A stretch of 64,000 bases of DNA from Hyphomicrobiales bacterium (lineage in GTDB: Bacteria > Pseudomonadota > Alphaproteobacteria > Rhizobiales > Rhizobiaceae). The stretch lies in NCBI GenBank assembly GCA_900467185.1, contig UBPA01000015.1:29999-93998 (forward strand), given 5' to 3'. Position 1 is the stretch's first letter, and each line of letters begins with the position of its first letter. The position numbers and the translations under genes were made by a program. The notes below the pieces were generated by a model. The model did no database searches and was not told the DNA's origin. It was given only the letters and a program-made list of their open reading frames with translations. This document shows positions 25,027-33,816 of this stretch, one piece after another.

Positions 25027-25950
25027 TTATCTGATCTTGGCGCTTTCTTCCGGCAGTTTCCGCGGCTCGACAACGCTTGCATACATACCCGTCGTCCTGA
25101 ATTCCGTCGGACTGGCGCCGAAATGCCGGCGGAAGACCTTGGCGAAATAGTTCGGCTCCTCGAAACCCGACATCAGCGAAATCTCCTTCACCGAAAGATT
25201 GGCAGCTTGCGTCAGCAGCTTGGCGGCGCGCTGCAGCCGCTTGCGCAGCACGAACTCCGCCGGCGGCATGCCCTCGGTCGCGCTGAAGACGCGAGAGAAA
25301 TGCGCCCGGCTGAGACCCGAAACGCGCGCGAGGTCTTCCACGGGAAGCGGCTTCTCCAGATTGTCGGCGATGTGGGTCAGGACATGCTGCATGGTGCGAT
25401 ATTCCTGCCCGAACACCGGATGCGCCCCGAAGACATCGTCATAGAGCGTCATCGCCGCCTCGTAGGCGATGGCCGAGGCCCGCCCCGGCATCTCGCCGCC
25501 GCCATGGATCAGCCGGTAGCTGCAATCTGCAAGATTCTCGATCGTTTCCGGCTGGAGCGAGAGGATCGGCCCATTGGCGGAGAGAATGGCCTGGTGCAGG
25601 CGCATGGCCTCCTCCCCGTTCATGGAAATCCAGAAAAACTCCCACCGGCCTCCCGGCTCCAGCCAGTAGCGATGATTGTCCGGCACGGTCACCAGCAGCG
25701 TTTCGCCGGGCATGACGCGGTAGGCTCGCCCGTCATAGCGCAGGTTGCCGGCGCCGGAGATGGTGTGCTGGAGGACGGTGAACGGCGTCTGTCCCCTCTT
25801 GCGCCCGTCCCAGTCGTAGTTGGGTTTTTCGCGGATCTCGTAGCCGGTGCTCGTCGGCATCGTGTGCAGCCGATGCCGCCCGCGCGGCAGGGAAACCGTC
25901 TTCATGCAGGGTCCGCTGGCCATCAGTCTTTGCAGCATAGAATTACCCAT
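25027..25950 (-). CDS. agpT: AraC-family activator of alpha-galactoside genes (AgpT-like)
   Basis: A 307-residue regulator: N-terminal cupin sensor (LQHTISGAGNLRYDGRAYRVMPGETLL) and C-terminal double helix-turn-helix (EDLARVSGLSRAHFSRVFSA and VKEISLMSGFEEPNYFAKVFRRHFGASPTEFR, from about residue 195 on). It is divergent from the alpha-galactoside operon; in Sinorhizobium meliloti the AraC-type activator AgpT is required to induce the same set of genes, hence the name. The start at 25950 (MGNSMLQRL) has AGAGGG upstream at a rather long distance; a GTG at 25974 is an alternative. Identity with AgpT is from context and class, not from alignment. Confidence 0.82.
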   Translation of the reverse strand: MGNSMLQRLMASGPCMKTVSLPRGRHRLHTMPTSTGYEIREKPNYDWDGRKRGQTPFTVLQHTISGAGNLRYDGRAYRVMPGETLLVTVPDNHRYWLEPGGRWEFFWISMNGEEAMRLHQAILSANGPILSLQPETIENLADCSYRLIHGGGEMPGRASAIAYEAAMTLYDDVFGAHPVFGQEYRTMQHVLTHIADNLEKPLPVEDLARVSGLSRAHFSRVFSATEGMPPAEFVLRKRLQRAAKLLTQAANLSVKEISLMSGFEEPNYFAKVFRRHFGASPTEFRTTGMYASVVEPRKLPEESAKIR

Positions 25951-25978
25951 GAAAGCACAATCCCTCTCTATCACGTCT

Positions 25979-26000
25979 CGGCATTATACGCATAATGCCG
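25979..26000. promoter_or_regulatory. 22-bp perfect inverted repeat in the agpT-agaL1 divergent region
   Basis: CGGCATTAT (25979-25987) and ATAATGCCG (25992-26000) flank ACGC. It lies 28 bases upstream of the agpT start and 138 bases before agaL1. It is a candidate operator, but symmetric sites are unusual for AraC proteins, so another repressor may bind here. Confidence 0.5.
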
Positions 26001-26138
26001 TCCAAGGGAGCAATACCGGGAGAGTACAGAGCGCATCATGACAGCCGAACGCAGAGCCGAAAGGGCCTCCTGCGTCGCCTGCACCGCGCGATTTTACCCG
26101 GCTCAACGACAAGACCCATTCGGAGGATAGAGACCGCC

Positions 26139-27605
26139 ATGAGCAGCTTCAAGATCGCCATCATCGGCGCAGGCAGCGTCGGCTTCACCAAGAAGCTTTT
26201 CACGGACATCCTGTCCGTACCGGAATTCGCCGAGATCGAGGTCGCGCTGACCGACATCAGCGAGCAGAACCTCTCGATGATCAAGACGATCCTCGACCGG
26301 ATCGTCGAGTCCAATCGTCTGCCGACCAAGGTGACCGCGACGACCGATCGCCGCAAGGCGATCGAAGGCGCGCGCTATGTCATCAGCTGCGTCCGCGTCG
26401 GCGGGCTCGGCGCCTATGCGGACGATATCCGCATTCCCCTGAAGTACGGCGTCGATCAGTGCGTCGGCGACACGATCTGCGCCGGCGGCATTCTCTACGG
26501 CCAGCGCAACATTCCCGTCATCCTCGACTTCTGCAAGGACATCCGAGAGCTTGCCGAACCCGGCGCGAAGTTCCTGAACTACGCCAACCCCATGGCGATG
26601 AACACCTGGGCGGCGATCGAATATGGCAAGGTGGACACGATCGGCCTCTGCCATGGCGTCCAGCATGGCGGCGAGCAGATCGCCGAGATCCTCGGCGCGA
26701 AAGATGGCGACCTCGACTTCATCTGCTCGGGCATCAACCACCAGACCTGGTTCACGGATGTTCGCCTGAAGGGCCGCAAGATCGGCAAGGACGAGCTGGT
26801 CGCCGCCTTTGAGGCGCATCCGGTGTTCTCGCAGCAGGAGAAGCTGCGCATCGACGTTCTCAAGCGCTTCGGCGTCTATTCCACCGAGAGCAACGGTCAC
26901 CTGTCGGAGTACCTGCCTTGGTATCGCAAGCGGCCGGAGGAAATCACCCGCTGGATCGACATGTCGGACTGGATCCACGGCGAGACCGGCGGCTATCTCC
27001 GCTACTCCACGGAAACGCGCAACTGGTTCGAAACGGAATTTCCGCAGTTCCTGGAAAGCGCCGGCAAGCCGCTCGATCCCGCCAAGCGTTCCAACGAACA
27101 TGCGAGCCACATTCTCGAGGCGCTGGAAACGGGCCGTGTCTATCGTGGCCACTTCAACGTCAAGAACAATGGTGTCATCACCAATCTTCCGGCCGATGCC
27201 ATCATCGAGTCGCCCGGCTTCGTCGATCGCTTCGGCATCAACATGGTTGCCGGCATCACGCTGCCGGAAGCTTGTGCGGCAACCTGCATCGCCTCGATCA
27301 ACGTCCAGCGTATGTCCGTTCATGCCGCCATCTCCGGGGATATCGATCTCCTGAAGCTTGCCGTGCTGCACGATCCACTGGTCGGCGCGATCTGCACGCC
27401 GGACGAGGTGTGGCAGATGGTGGACGAGATGGTCGTCGCCCAGGCCGAATGGCTGCCGCAATATGCCCATGCCGTTCCGGAAGCCCGCGAACGCCTGAAG
27501 CATGCTACAGTGAAGACCCGCGACTGGAAGGGCGTTGCCCGCCGCGAAGTCCGCTCCATCGAGGAGTTGAGGGCCGAGAAGGCCGAACTGCGGGCTGCGA
27601 GCTAA
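26139..27605 (+). CDS. agaL1: GH4 alpha-galactosidase/alpha-glucosidase (AgaL1-like)
   Basis: A 488-residue glycoside hydrolase family 4 enzyme. The NAD-binding start IAIIGAGSVGFTKKLFTDIL (residues 6-25), the CAGGILYGQRNIPVILDF region, NYANPMAMNTWA and the Mn-binding Cys-His pair in GLCHGVQHGG are all seen; GINHQTWF follows. GH4 enzymes use NAD+ and Mn2+ and cleave by oxidation-elimination. First gene of the operon, starting at 26139 with GGAGG upstream. By analogy with S. meliloti it cleaves alpha-galactosides brought in by AgpABCD; its CHG motif differs from the CHS of the second GH4 at 33817, so specificity may differ (for example alpha-glucosides or galacturonides). Confidence 0.87.
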   Translation: MSSFKIAIIGAGSVGFTKKLFTDILSVPEFAEIEVALTDISEQNLSMIKTILDRIVESNRLPTKVTATTDRRKAIEGARYVISCVRVGGLGAYADDIRIPLKYGVDQCVGDTICAGGILYGQRNIPVILDFCKDIRELAEPGAKFLNYANPMAMNTWAAIEYGKVDTIGLCHGVQHGGEQIAEILGAKDGDLDFICSGINHQTWFTDVRLKGRKIGKDELVAAFEAHPVFSQQEKLRIDVLKRFGVYSTESNGHLSEYLPWYRKRPEEITRWIDMSDWIHGETGGYLRYSTETRNWFETEFPQFLESAGKPLDPAKRSNEHASHILEALETGRVYRGHFNVKNNGVITNLPADAIIESPGFVDRFGINMVAGITLPEACAATCIASINVQRMSVHAAISGDIDLLKLAVLHDPLVGAICTPDEVWQMVDEMVVAQAEWLPQYAHAVPEARERLKHATVKTRDWKGVARREVRSIEELRAEKAELRAAS

Positions 27606-27720
27606 CAACGGCTTGACCATAAGACGGCCCGCTTCTGGAGGAGAGGCGGCCCGGCTTGTTCCGGAGGAGTGCCGCAGCCGGGGAAACCGGACCGGCAGAG
27701 ATTGAGGGAGAGACAGAACC

Positions 27721-29808
27721 ATGACATCGAACCGCCATTTGAGGGCCGTTGCCGCGCTGATGCTCGGCGTATCCGCCTTCGCAATGACCGCCTCGGCCTC
27801 CGAGCCGACCGTCGCGCCGGAAGCGCCGCCCTTTCCGGGGCAAGGCAAAATCACCTATGTTCCGCGCGACTCGATCCTTGAGTTCAAGGCACTGCCGAAA
27901 TATAGCGAGCCGGACTGGGTGACGGAAAAGTTCGTCGCGACCGGCAAGCTGCCGCCGGTGGAACAGCGCCTGCCGAAGGAACCCCTGGTCTACAAGACGG
28001 GCAACATGCCGGACGGCATCGGCGTCTACGGCGATACCCTTCGCCACGTCATCGGCGGACGGCCGGAAGGCTGGAACTATTCCGCCGGGCAGACGCAGGG
28101 CTGGGGCGGCATCGACATCGCCATGTCGGAGTGCCTGACGCGCACCGCACCGCTCTTTCAGGTCAAGGCTGATGACGTCGAGCCGTTGCCGAACCTCGCG
28201 CGAAGCTGGGAGTGGTCGCAGGACGGCCACAAGCTCACCATGCATCTGGTCGAGGGTGCGAAATGGTCGGATGGCGTCGAGTTCACCTCCGACGACGTCA
28301 TGTTTTATTGGAACGACAATGTGGTCGATCCGAACGTGACCCCGCTCAACGGCGCTTCGCCCGAGACGTTCGGCGAGGGCACGACGCTGAAAGCCATCGA
28401 TGCCTACACGGTCGAATGGACCTTCAAGGATGCCTTCCCGCGCCAGCACCTCTTCGCCATGGCCTATGGCACCTTCTGCCCGGGGCCCGCGCATATCCTG
28501 AAAACCAAGCATCCGAAGTACAACAAGGACGTCACTTACGACCAGTACAAGAACGGCTTCCCGGCCCAGTACATGAACATCCCGGTCATGGGGGCCTGGG
28601 TTCCCGTTTCCTACCGGCCGGACGACATGATCGTGCTGCGTCGCAATCCCTATTACTGGAAGGTGGACGAAGCCGGTCACCAGCTGCCTTACGTCAACGA
28701 GCTGCACTACAAGCTTTCGACCTGGGCCGATCGCGACGTGCAGGCGATTGCCGGCTCCGGCGACTTCTCGAACCTCGAGCAGCCGGAAAACTTCGTCGAG
28801 AGCCTGAAGCGTGCCGCGCAGGAAAGCGCCCCTGCCCGCCTCGCCTTCGGCGCGCGCCTCATCGGCTATAACGTGCACATGAATTTCTCGGCCAATGGCT
28901 GGGGCGATCCGGACGAGCGGACGAAGGCGGTGCGCGAACTCAACCGCAATCCCGATTTCCGCAAGGCGATCACCATGGCGGTCGATCGCAAGAAGATCGG
29001 CGACAGCCTCGTGAAAGGGCCGTTCACCTCGATCTATCCCGGCGGCATCTCGTCCGGCACAAGTTTCTACGACCGCCAGTCGACCGTCTACTACCCGTTC
29101 GATCTGGAGGGCGCCAAGGCGCTCCTGGAGAAGATCGGCCTGAAGGACACGGACGGCAACGGCTTCGTCAACTTCCCCGCGGGCACCGCCGGCGGCGATG
29201 ACGTGCAGATCGTGCTTCTCTCGACCTCCGACTATGGCACGGACCGCAATCTGGCCGAAGGCGTGATCGGGCAGATGGAACAGCTGGGCATCAAGGTCAC
29301 GCTCAACTCGCTCGACGGCGTCAAGCGCGACGCGGCCCGCGATGCCGGGCGGTTCGACTGGACCCTTCTTCGGCACGGGTCGGAGATCTCCTCCGTCGTC
29401 CAGAACACGCCGCAGCTGGCCCCGACCGGGCCGCGCACCAGCTGGCACCATCGCGCCGGGCCAGACGGCACGATGGACCTGATGCCGTTCGAGAAGGAGA
29501 TGGTCGCGACCGTCAACAGCTTCATCGCGTCCAACGACAATGCCGAGCGGCAGGACCTGATGAAGAAATATCAGAAGATCGCGACCGAGAACGTCGATAC
29601 GGTCGGCCTGACGGAGTATCCGGGCGCGCTCATCATTAACAAGCGCTTTTCCAACATTCCCCCGGGCGCGCCGATCTACATGTTCAACTGGGCCGAAGAC
29701 ACGATCCTGCGCGAACGCGTCTTCGTCAGCGCCGACAAGCAGGGCGATTACGAGCTGTTCAAGCAGCAGCTGCCCGGCAAGCCCGGAGACCCCGGCCCGA
29801 TCAACTGA
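27721..29808 (+). CDS. agpA: Alpha-galactoside periplasmic binding protein (family 5, AgpA-like)
   Basis: A 695-residue binding protein with a signal peptide ending near ASA (about residue 26), longer than typical family 5 (Opp/Dpp) members of 500-550 residues. The family signature region is LPNLARSWEWSQDGHKLTMH and the segment KWSDGVEFTSDDVMFYW. In S. meliloti AgpA resembles peptide-binding proteins but binds melibiose and raffinose; the gene order here is the same, so the same ligand is likely. A GGGAGAGA ribosome site is upstream. A 24-nt duplication covers the 3' end and stop codon. Confidence 0.88.
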   Translation: MTSNRHLRAVAALMLGVSAFAMTASASEPTVAPEAPPFPGQGKITYVPRDSILEFKALPKYSEPDWVTEKFVATGKLPPVEQRLPKEPLVYKTGNMPDGIGVYGDTLRHVIGGRPEGWNYSAGQTQGWGGIDIAMSECLTRTAPLFQVKADDVEPLPNLARSWEWSQDGHKLTMHLVEGAKWSDGVEFTSDDVMFYWNDNVVDPNVTPLNGASPETFGEGTTLKAIDAYTVEWTFKDAFPRQHLFAMAYGTFCPGPAHILKTKHPKYNKDVTYDQYKNGFPAQYMNIPVMGAWVPVSYRPDDMIVLRRNPYYWKVDEAGHQLPYVNELHYKLSTWADRDVQAIAGSGDFSNLEQPENFVESLKRAAQESAPARLAFGARLIGYNVHMNFSANGWGDPDERTKAVRELNRNPDFRKAITMAVDRKKIGDSLVKGPFTSIYPGGISSGTSFYDRQSTVYYPFDLEGAKALLEKIGLKDTDGNGFVNFPAGTAGGDDVQIVLLSTSDYGTDRNLAEGVIGQMEQLGIKVTLNSLDGVKRDAARDAGRFDWTLLRHGSEISSVVQNTPQLAPTGPRTSWHHRAGPDGTMDLMPFEKEMVATVNSFIASNDNAERQDLMKKYQKIATENVDTVGLTEYPGALIINKRFSNIPPGAPIYMFNWAEDTILRERVFVSADKQGDYELFKQQLPGKPGDPGPIN

Positions 29809-29835
29809 TCGTGGTCCGGCCCGATCAACGGATCG
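29793..29835 (+). repeat. Tandem duplication across the agpA stop codon
   Basis: GGCCCGATCAACTGATCG at 29794-29811 recurs as GGCCCGATCAACGGATCG at 29818-29835, 17 of 18 identical, 24 bases apart. The first copy contains the agpA stop codon. It looks like a recent slippage duplication. Confidence 0.7.
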
Positions 29836-29948
29836 GGGCGCGGCCTTCCGACATCACCGCCGCCGGGCGTTCCGGCGGCAGAGAAAAATGACCGCACGGG
29901 CGCATGGCAGCGTCGCGTCCGGCGGCCCGTTCTCCCAAAGGATACGAC

Positions 29949-30962
29949 ATGCTCAGGTTTTTGCTTGTGCGGATCGCCTCCGCGCTGCCGGTGCTCTTCG
30001 TCCTGAGCGTCGTCACATTCGTCATCATTCAGGCGCCACCCGGCGACTACAGCGACTATATCCGTTCGCAGGCGATCAACCAGGGCGGCGCCTCCTTCGA
30101 GGAGGCCGACGCGCAGGCGCAGGCCTACAAGATCGCGAACGGCCTCGATAAGCCGCTGCCTCTGCAGTACGTCAACTGGATCACGGGCATCGTCACGCGC
30201 GGCGATTTCGGCCACAGCCTGTTCTACAACAAGCCGGTGTCCGAGGTGGTGGGCGAACGCCTGCCCCGCACGCTGGCGCTGGCACTCGTCTGCCATATCC
30301 TCGCATCCGTCATCGGCATCACCTTCGGCATCCTCGCGGCGACCCGGCAATATACCTGGGTGGATACGCTGCTCTCCGGCATCTCGTTTCTCGGCATGAC
30401 GGTGCCGCGCTTCCTGATGGCGCTGATCATCGTCTACATCATGGTGTTTCATTTCAATGTCAGCGATATCGGTTCGTTCCAGTCGGCCCGCTACGGCGGC
30501 GCGCCCTGGTCCTGGGACAAGTTCGTCGATCTCCTGAAGCATGTCTGGCCGGTCATCGCCATCGCGACCTTCGGAGGCCTTGCCTATAATATGCGGGTCA
30601 TGCGCGGCAATCTGCTCGATACGCTGAATGCGCAATATGTCGAGACCGCCCGCGCCAAGGGCCTGTCGGAGCGCAAGGTGATCCTGCGCCATGCTGTGCC
30701 GAACGCGTTGCATCCGCTGGTCATGTATCAGGGCGTCGTCCTGCCCTACATGCTGACCGGCGAGATCGAGACGGCCATCATCTTCGCTCTGCCGACCGTC
30801 GGTCCGGCCATCGTCGGCTCCATGGCCGTGGGCGACGTCTATGTCACCGCCACCTTCATGCTGGTGCTCTCGGCCACCCTGATCGTCGGCAACATCATCG
30901 CCGATCTCTTGCTCGCAGCCCTCGACCCCCGCGTCCGCCAGATGGGAGGGGCCACCGCATGA
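29949..30962 (+). CDS. agpB: Alpha-galactoside ABC transporter permease (DppB type, AgpB-like)
   Basis: A 337-residue inner-membrane permease of the Opp/DppB class, with an N-terminal helix (LLVRIASALPVLFVLSVVTFVI), a periplasmic loop, and five further helices. The ATPase-docking EAA loop is ETARAKGLSERKVILRHAVPNAL. AAGGA precedes the start at 29949. It overlaps agpC by 4 nt. It and AgpC form the channel through which AgpA-bound sugar passes. Confidence 0.92.
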   Translation: MLRFLLVRIASALPVLFVLSVVTFVIIQAPPGDYSDYIRSQAINQGGASFEEADAQAQAYKIANGLDKPLPLQYVNWITGIVTRGDFGHSLFYNKPVSEVVGERLPRTLALALVCHILASVIGITFGILAATRQYTWVDTLLSGISFLGMTVPRFLMALIIVYIMVFHFNVSDIGSFQSARYGGAPWSWDKFVDLLKHVWPVIAIATFGGLAYNMRVMRGNLLDTLNAQYVETARAKGLSERKVILRHAVPNALHPLVMYQGVVLPYMLTGEIETAIIFALPTVGPAIVGSMAVGDVYVTATFMLVLSATLIVGNIIADLLLAALDPRVRQMGGATA

Positions 30963-32116
30963 CCTTCGAAACCCAGGCTACCCTACCGATCGCGACCTCC
31001 GCCGCGGAACAGCACCAGACCGAACCCCGGATGAGCGAGCGCCATCGCAACGAGAGCTATCTGTCGCTCGTCTGGAGGCGACTGAGGAAATCCTGGACCG
31101 GCATGCTCGGCCTGATCCTCGTCTGCCTGCTCCTCGTCTCGGCGGTCTTTGCGGATTTCCTGTCGCCGGTCGATCCCAAGGCGACGAATATCGGCTTCTC
31201 GCCGCCGCAACTGCCAAGCTTCACCGACAAGGACGGCAACGTCGTCTTCCCCCCGCGGGTCTACCCGGTGCGGGAAACGGACGAACTCGATCCGGTCACG
31301 TTCCAGCCGATCATCGGCCCGGACTACGACAACCCGCAGATCATCGGGCTCTTCGTCAAGGGCGCGCCCTATCGGCTGCTCGGCCTCATTCCGCTCGATC
31401 GGCATCTGATCGGCACGCAGGACGGTTCGCCGATCCATTTTCTGGGAACCGACAAGTTCGGGCGGGATGTCCTCTCCCGCATGCTCTACGGCTCCCGCAT
31501 CTCGCTGTCCATCGCGCTGACGGTCGTGTTCATCGTCACCGTCGTTGGTACCACAGTCGGCATGGTCTCGGGCTATTTCGGCGGCCGCTTCGATGCCTGG
31601 ACGCAGCGCTTCGTCGAACTCGTGCTCGCCTTTCCGCAGCTGCCGCTCTACCTCGCGCTGACCTCGCTGATCCCGGTCACCGCGCCCACGCATGTGTTCC
31701 TCGTCTTCGTGGTCGGTGTCATGTCGGCGCTCGGCTGGGCGCAGATGTCGCGGGAGGTGCGCGGCAAGACGCTGGCGCTCGCTCGGATCGACTATGTCCG
31801 TGCCGCCATCGCGGTCGGTGCCAGCGACCGGCGCATCATCCTCCAGCACATCTTCCCAAACGTCATGAGCCACGTGATCGTCGCGGTGACGCTGGCCATT
31901 CCGAGCGTGGTGCTCCTTGAATCCTTCCTCGGGTTCCTCGGTTTCGCGGTCAAGCCGCCGCTGATTTCCTGGGGGCTGATGCTGCAGGACACCTCGACCT
32001 ATTCCGTCATCGGGTCCTATCCCTGGATCCTGTCGCCCGTCGGCATCGTGCTGATCACCGTCTTCGCATTCAATGCGCTCGGCGACGGCTTGCGCGATGC
32101 CATCGACCCCTATTGA
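30959..32116 (+). CDS. agpC: Alpha-galactoside ABC transporter permease (DppC type, AgpC-like)
   Basis: A 385-residue DppC-class permease, about 90 residues longer than usual because of a long polar stretch between the first helix and LGTDKFGRDVLSRMLYGSRISLS. The EAA loop is RAAIAVGASDRRIILQHIFPNVMSHVI and the closing segment NALGDGLRDAIDPY is typical. It overlaps agpB (ATGA) and is followed by the ATPase gene after 13 bases. Confidence 0.92.
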   Translation: MTFETQATLPIATSAAEQHQTEPRMSERHRNESYLSLVWRRLRKSWTGMLGLILVCLLLVSAVFADFLSPVDPKATNIGFSPPQLPSFTDKDGNVVFPPRVYPVRETDELDPVTFQPIIGPDYDNPQIIGLFVKGAPYRLLGLIPLDRHLIGTQDGSPIHFLGTDKFGRDVLSRMLYGSRISLSIALTVVFIVTVVGTTVGMVSGYFGGRFDAWTQRFVELVLAFPQLPLYLALTSLIPVTAPTHVFLVFVVGVMSALGWAQMSREVRGKTLALARIDYVRAAIAVGASDRRIILQHIFPNVMSHVIVAVTLAIPSVVLLESFLGFLGFAVKPPLISWGLMLQDTSTYSVIGSYPWILSPVGIVLITVFAFNALGDGLRDAIDPY

Positions 32117-32129
32117 GAGGAGCGAGACC

Positions 32130-33800
32130 ATGACGACCTCAGACATCTCCGTCACGGCCCCCGCCGAGCGCTGCGACCTTGCGCAGCACACGGACACGCC
32201 GATCATCGACGCCCGCAACGTCGCCGTCGATTTCAAGGTGGAACATGGCATGGTCAGCGCCGTGAAGGACGTGTCCTTCCAGCTCTACCGTGGCGAGACC
32301 ATCGCCATCGTCGGAGAGAGCGGGTCCGGCAAGTCCGTCACCGCCCGCACCATCATGGGGCTGCTCTCGAAACGCGCGGTGACCAGCCCGCGCTCCACCA
32401 TCGCCTACAAGGGCGAGGACGTGCTGAAATTCTCGGAAAACCGCCGGCGGAAGCTGCGCGGCGACCGGATTTCCATGATCTTTCAGGAGCCGATGAGTTC
32501 GCTCAATCCGGTCTATACGATCGGTGCGCAGATTGCCGAAGCCATCCTCGTCCACCGCCGCATGAGCCGCAAGGCGGCCATGGCGGAAGCGCTTGAGCTT
32601 CTGCGCCACGTCCAGATCCCCGAGCCGGAAGCACGGCTGAACCAGTATCCGCACCAGCTTTCCGGCGGTCAGCGCCAGCGCGTCATGATCGCCATGGCGC
32701 TCTCCAACAAGCCCGACGTGCTGATCGCCGACGAACCCACGACGGCGCTCGACGTAACCGTGCAGGCGCAGATCCTCAATCTCATCCGCTCTTTGCAGCG
32801 CGAAATGAACATGGCCGTAATCCTGATCACCCACGACCTCACCGTCGTCAGGCAGTTTTCGGACTATGTCTACGTCATGAGCGCCGGCCAGGTGCGCGAG
32901 CACAACACCACCGAAGCGCTGTTTGCCGATCCCCGCCATCCCTATACCGCCAAGCTGCTCGCCTCCGAGCCGCGCGGCACGGTCAAGCCGATCACCGAGA
33001 CCGCGCCCGTGATCCTCGAAGGCCGCAATGTTCGCGTCGCCTTCACGCTCAAATCCGGCGGCTTCTTCAAGCCGGTCTTCAGCGAGTTTCTCGCCGTCAA
33101 CGACCTGAGCCTCACTTTGAAGCGCGGCGAAACGCTGGGCATCGTGGGCGAGAGCGGCTCCGGCAAAACGACCTTCGGGCAGGCGCTCATCCGGCTCCTG
33201 AACGCCGAGAGCGGCGAGATCACGTTCGACGGCGAGGCGATCCAGTCCTACGGGCGCACCGAGATGCGCCCGCTGCGCGCCCGCATGCAGATCGTCTTCC
33301 AGGACCCGTTCTCCTCGCTCAACCCGCGCATGTCGGTCGGCCAGATCATCGAGGAAGGCCTGATCGTCAACCGTCTTGGCGCCACGCGCGACGAGCGGCT
33401 GGGACGGATCTACGACGCGCTGGCCAGCGCCGGCATGCCGGGCAATATCCTCGGGCGGTTCCCGCACGAGTTCTCCGGCGGCCAGCGCCAGCGCATCGCG
33501 ATCGCCCGCGCCATCGCGCTGGAGCCGGAGTTCATTCTTCTCGACGAGCCGACCTCGGCGCTCGATCTTTCGGTCCAGGCCCAGATCATCGACCTCCTGC
33601 GCAAGCTGCAGGAAGAGCGCGGCCTGTCCTATCTCTTCATTTCCCACGACCTGAAGGTGGTGCGCGCGCTCTGCCATAGGGTCGCAGTGATGCAGAGAGG
33701 AAAGATCGTCGAGGAAGGCCCCGTCGCCGATGTCCTGTCCAACCCCAAGACCGACTACACCGAACGGCTCGTCCGAGCCGCCTTCAATGTTGCAGCCTGA
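32130..33800 (+). CDS. agpD: Fused double ATPase of the alpha-galactoside transporter (DppD-DppF type)
   Basis: A 556-residue protein with two complete ABC ATPase domains in one chain. Domain 1 has Walker [13 protein letters not shown] (about 67-78), signature [15 protein letters not shown] and Walker [13 protein letters not shown]. Domain 2 has Walker [13 protein letters not shown], signature [15 protein letters not shown] and Walker [13 protein letters not shown]. Both have oligopeptide-type C-terminal tails. It drives import by AgpABC. GAGAGGAG precedes the start. In most Opp/Dpp systems these domains are separate genes; fused forms are frequent in rhizobia. The agpD symbol is assigned by position. 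Confidence 0.9.
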   Translation: MTTSDISVTAPAERCDLAQHTDTPIIDARNVAVDFKVEHGMVSAVKDVSFQLYRGETIAIVGESGSGKSVTARTIMGLLSKRAVTSPRSTIAYKGEDVLKFSENRRRKLRGDRISMIFQEPMSSLNPVYTIGAQIAEAILVHRRMSRKAAMAEALELLRHVQIPEPEARLNQYPHQLSGGQRQRVMIAMALSNKPDVLIADEPTTALDVTVQAQILNLIRSLQREMNMAVILITHDLTVVRQFSDYVYVMSAGQVREHNTTEALFADPRHPYTAKLLASEPRGTVKPITETAPVILEGRNVRVAFTLKSGGFFKPVFSEFLAVNDLSLTLKRGETLGIVGESGSGKTTFGQALIRLLNAESGEITFDGEAIQSYGRTEMRPLRARMQIVFQDPFSSLNPRMSVGQIIEEGLIVNRLGATRDERLGRIYDALASAGMPGNILGRFPHEFSGGQRQRIAIARAIALEPEFILLDEPTSALDLSVQAQIIDLLRKLQEERGLSYLFISHDLKVVRALCHRVAVMQRGKIVEEGPVADVLSNPKTDYTERLVRAAFNVAA

Positions 33801-33816
33801 GCAGAAAGAGGCCCCC

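Noticed and set aside
24711..25082. 123-residue frame containing DUF1127
   Set aside because: Only the last 47 residues match DUF1127 and they have their own ribosome site at 24854; the upstream part is non-coding.
27505..29451. 648-residue minus-strand frame opposite agpA
   Set aside because: No ribosome site, no domain; agpA on the other strand is well supported.
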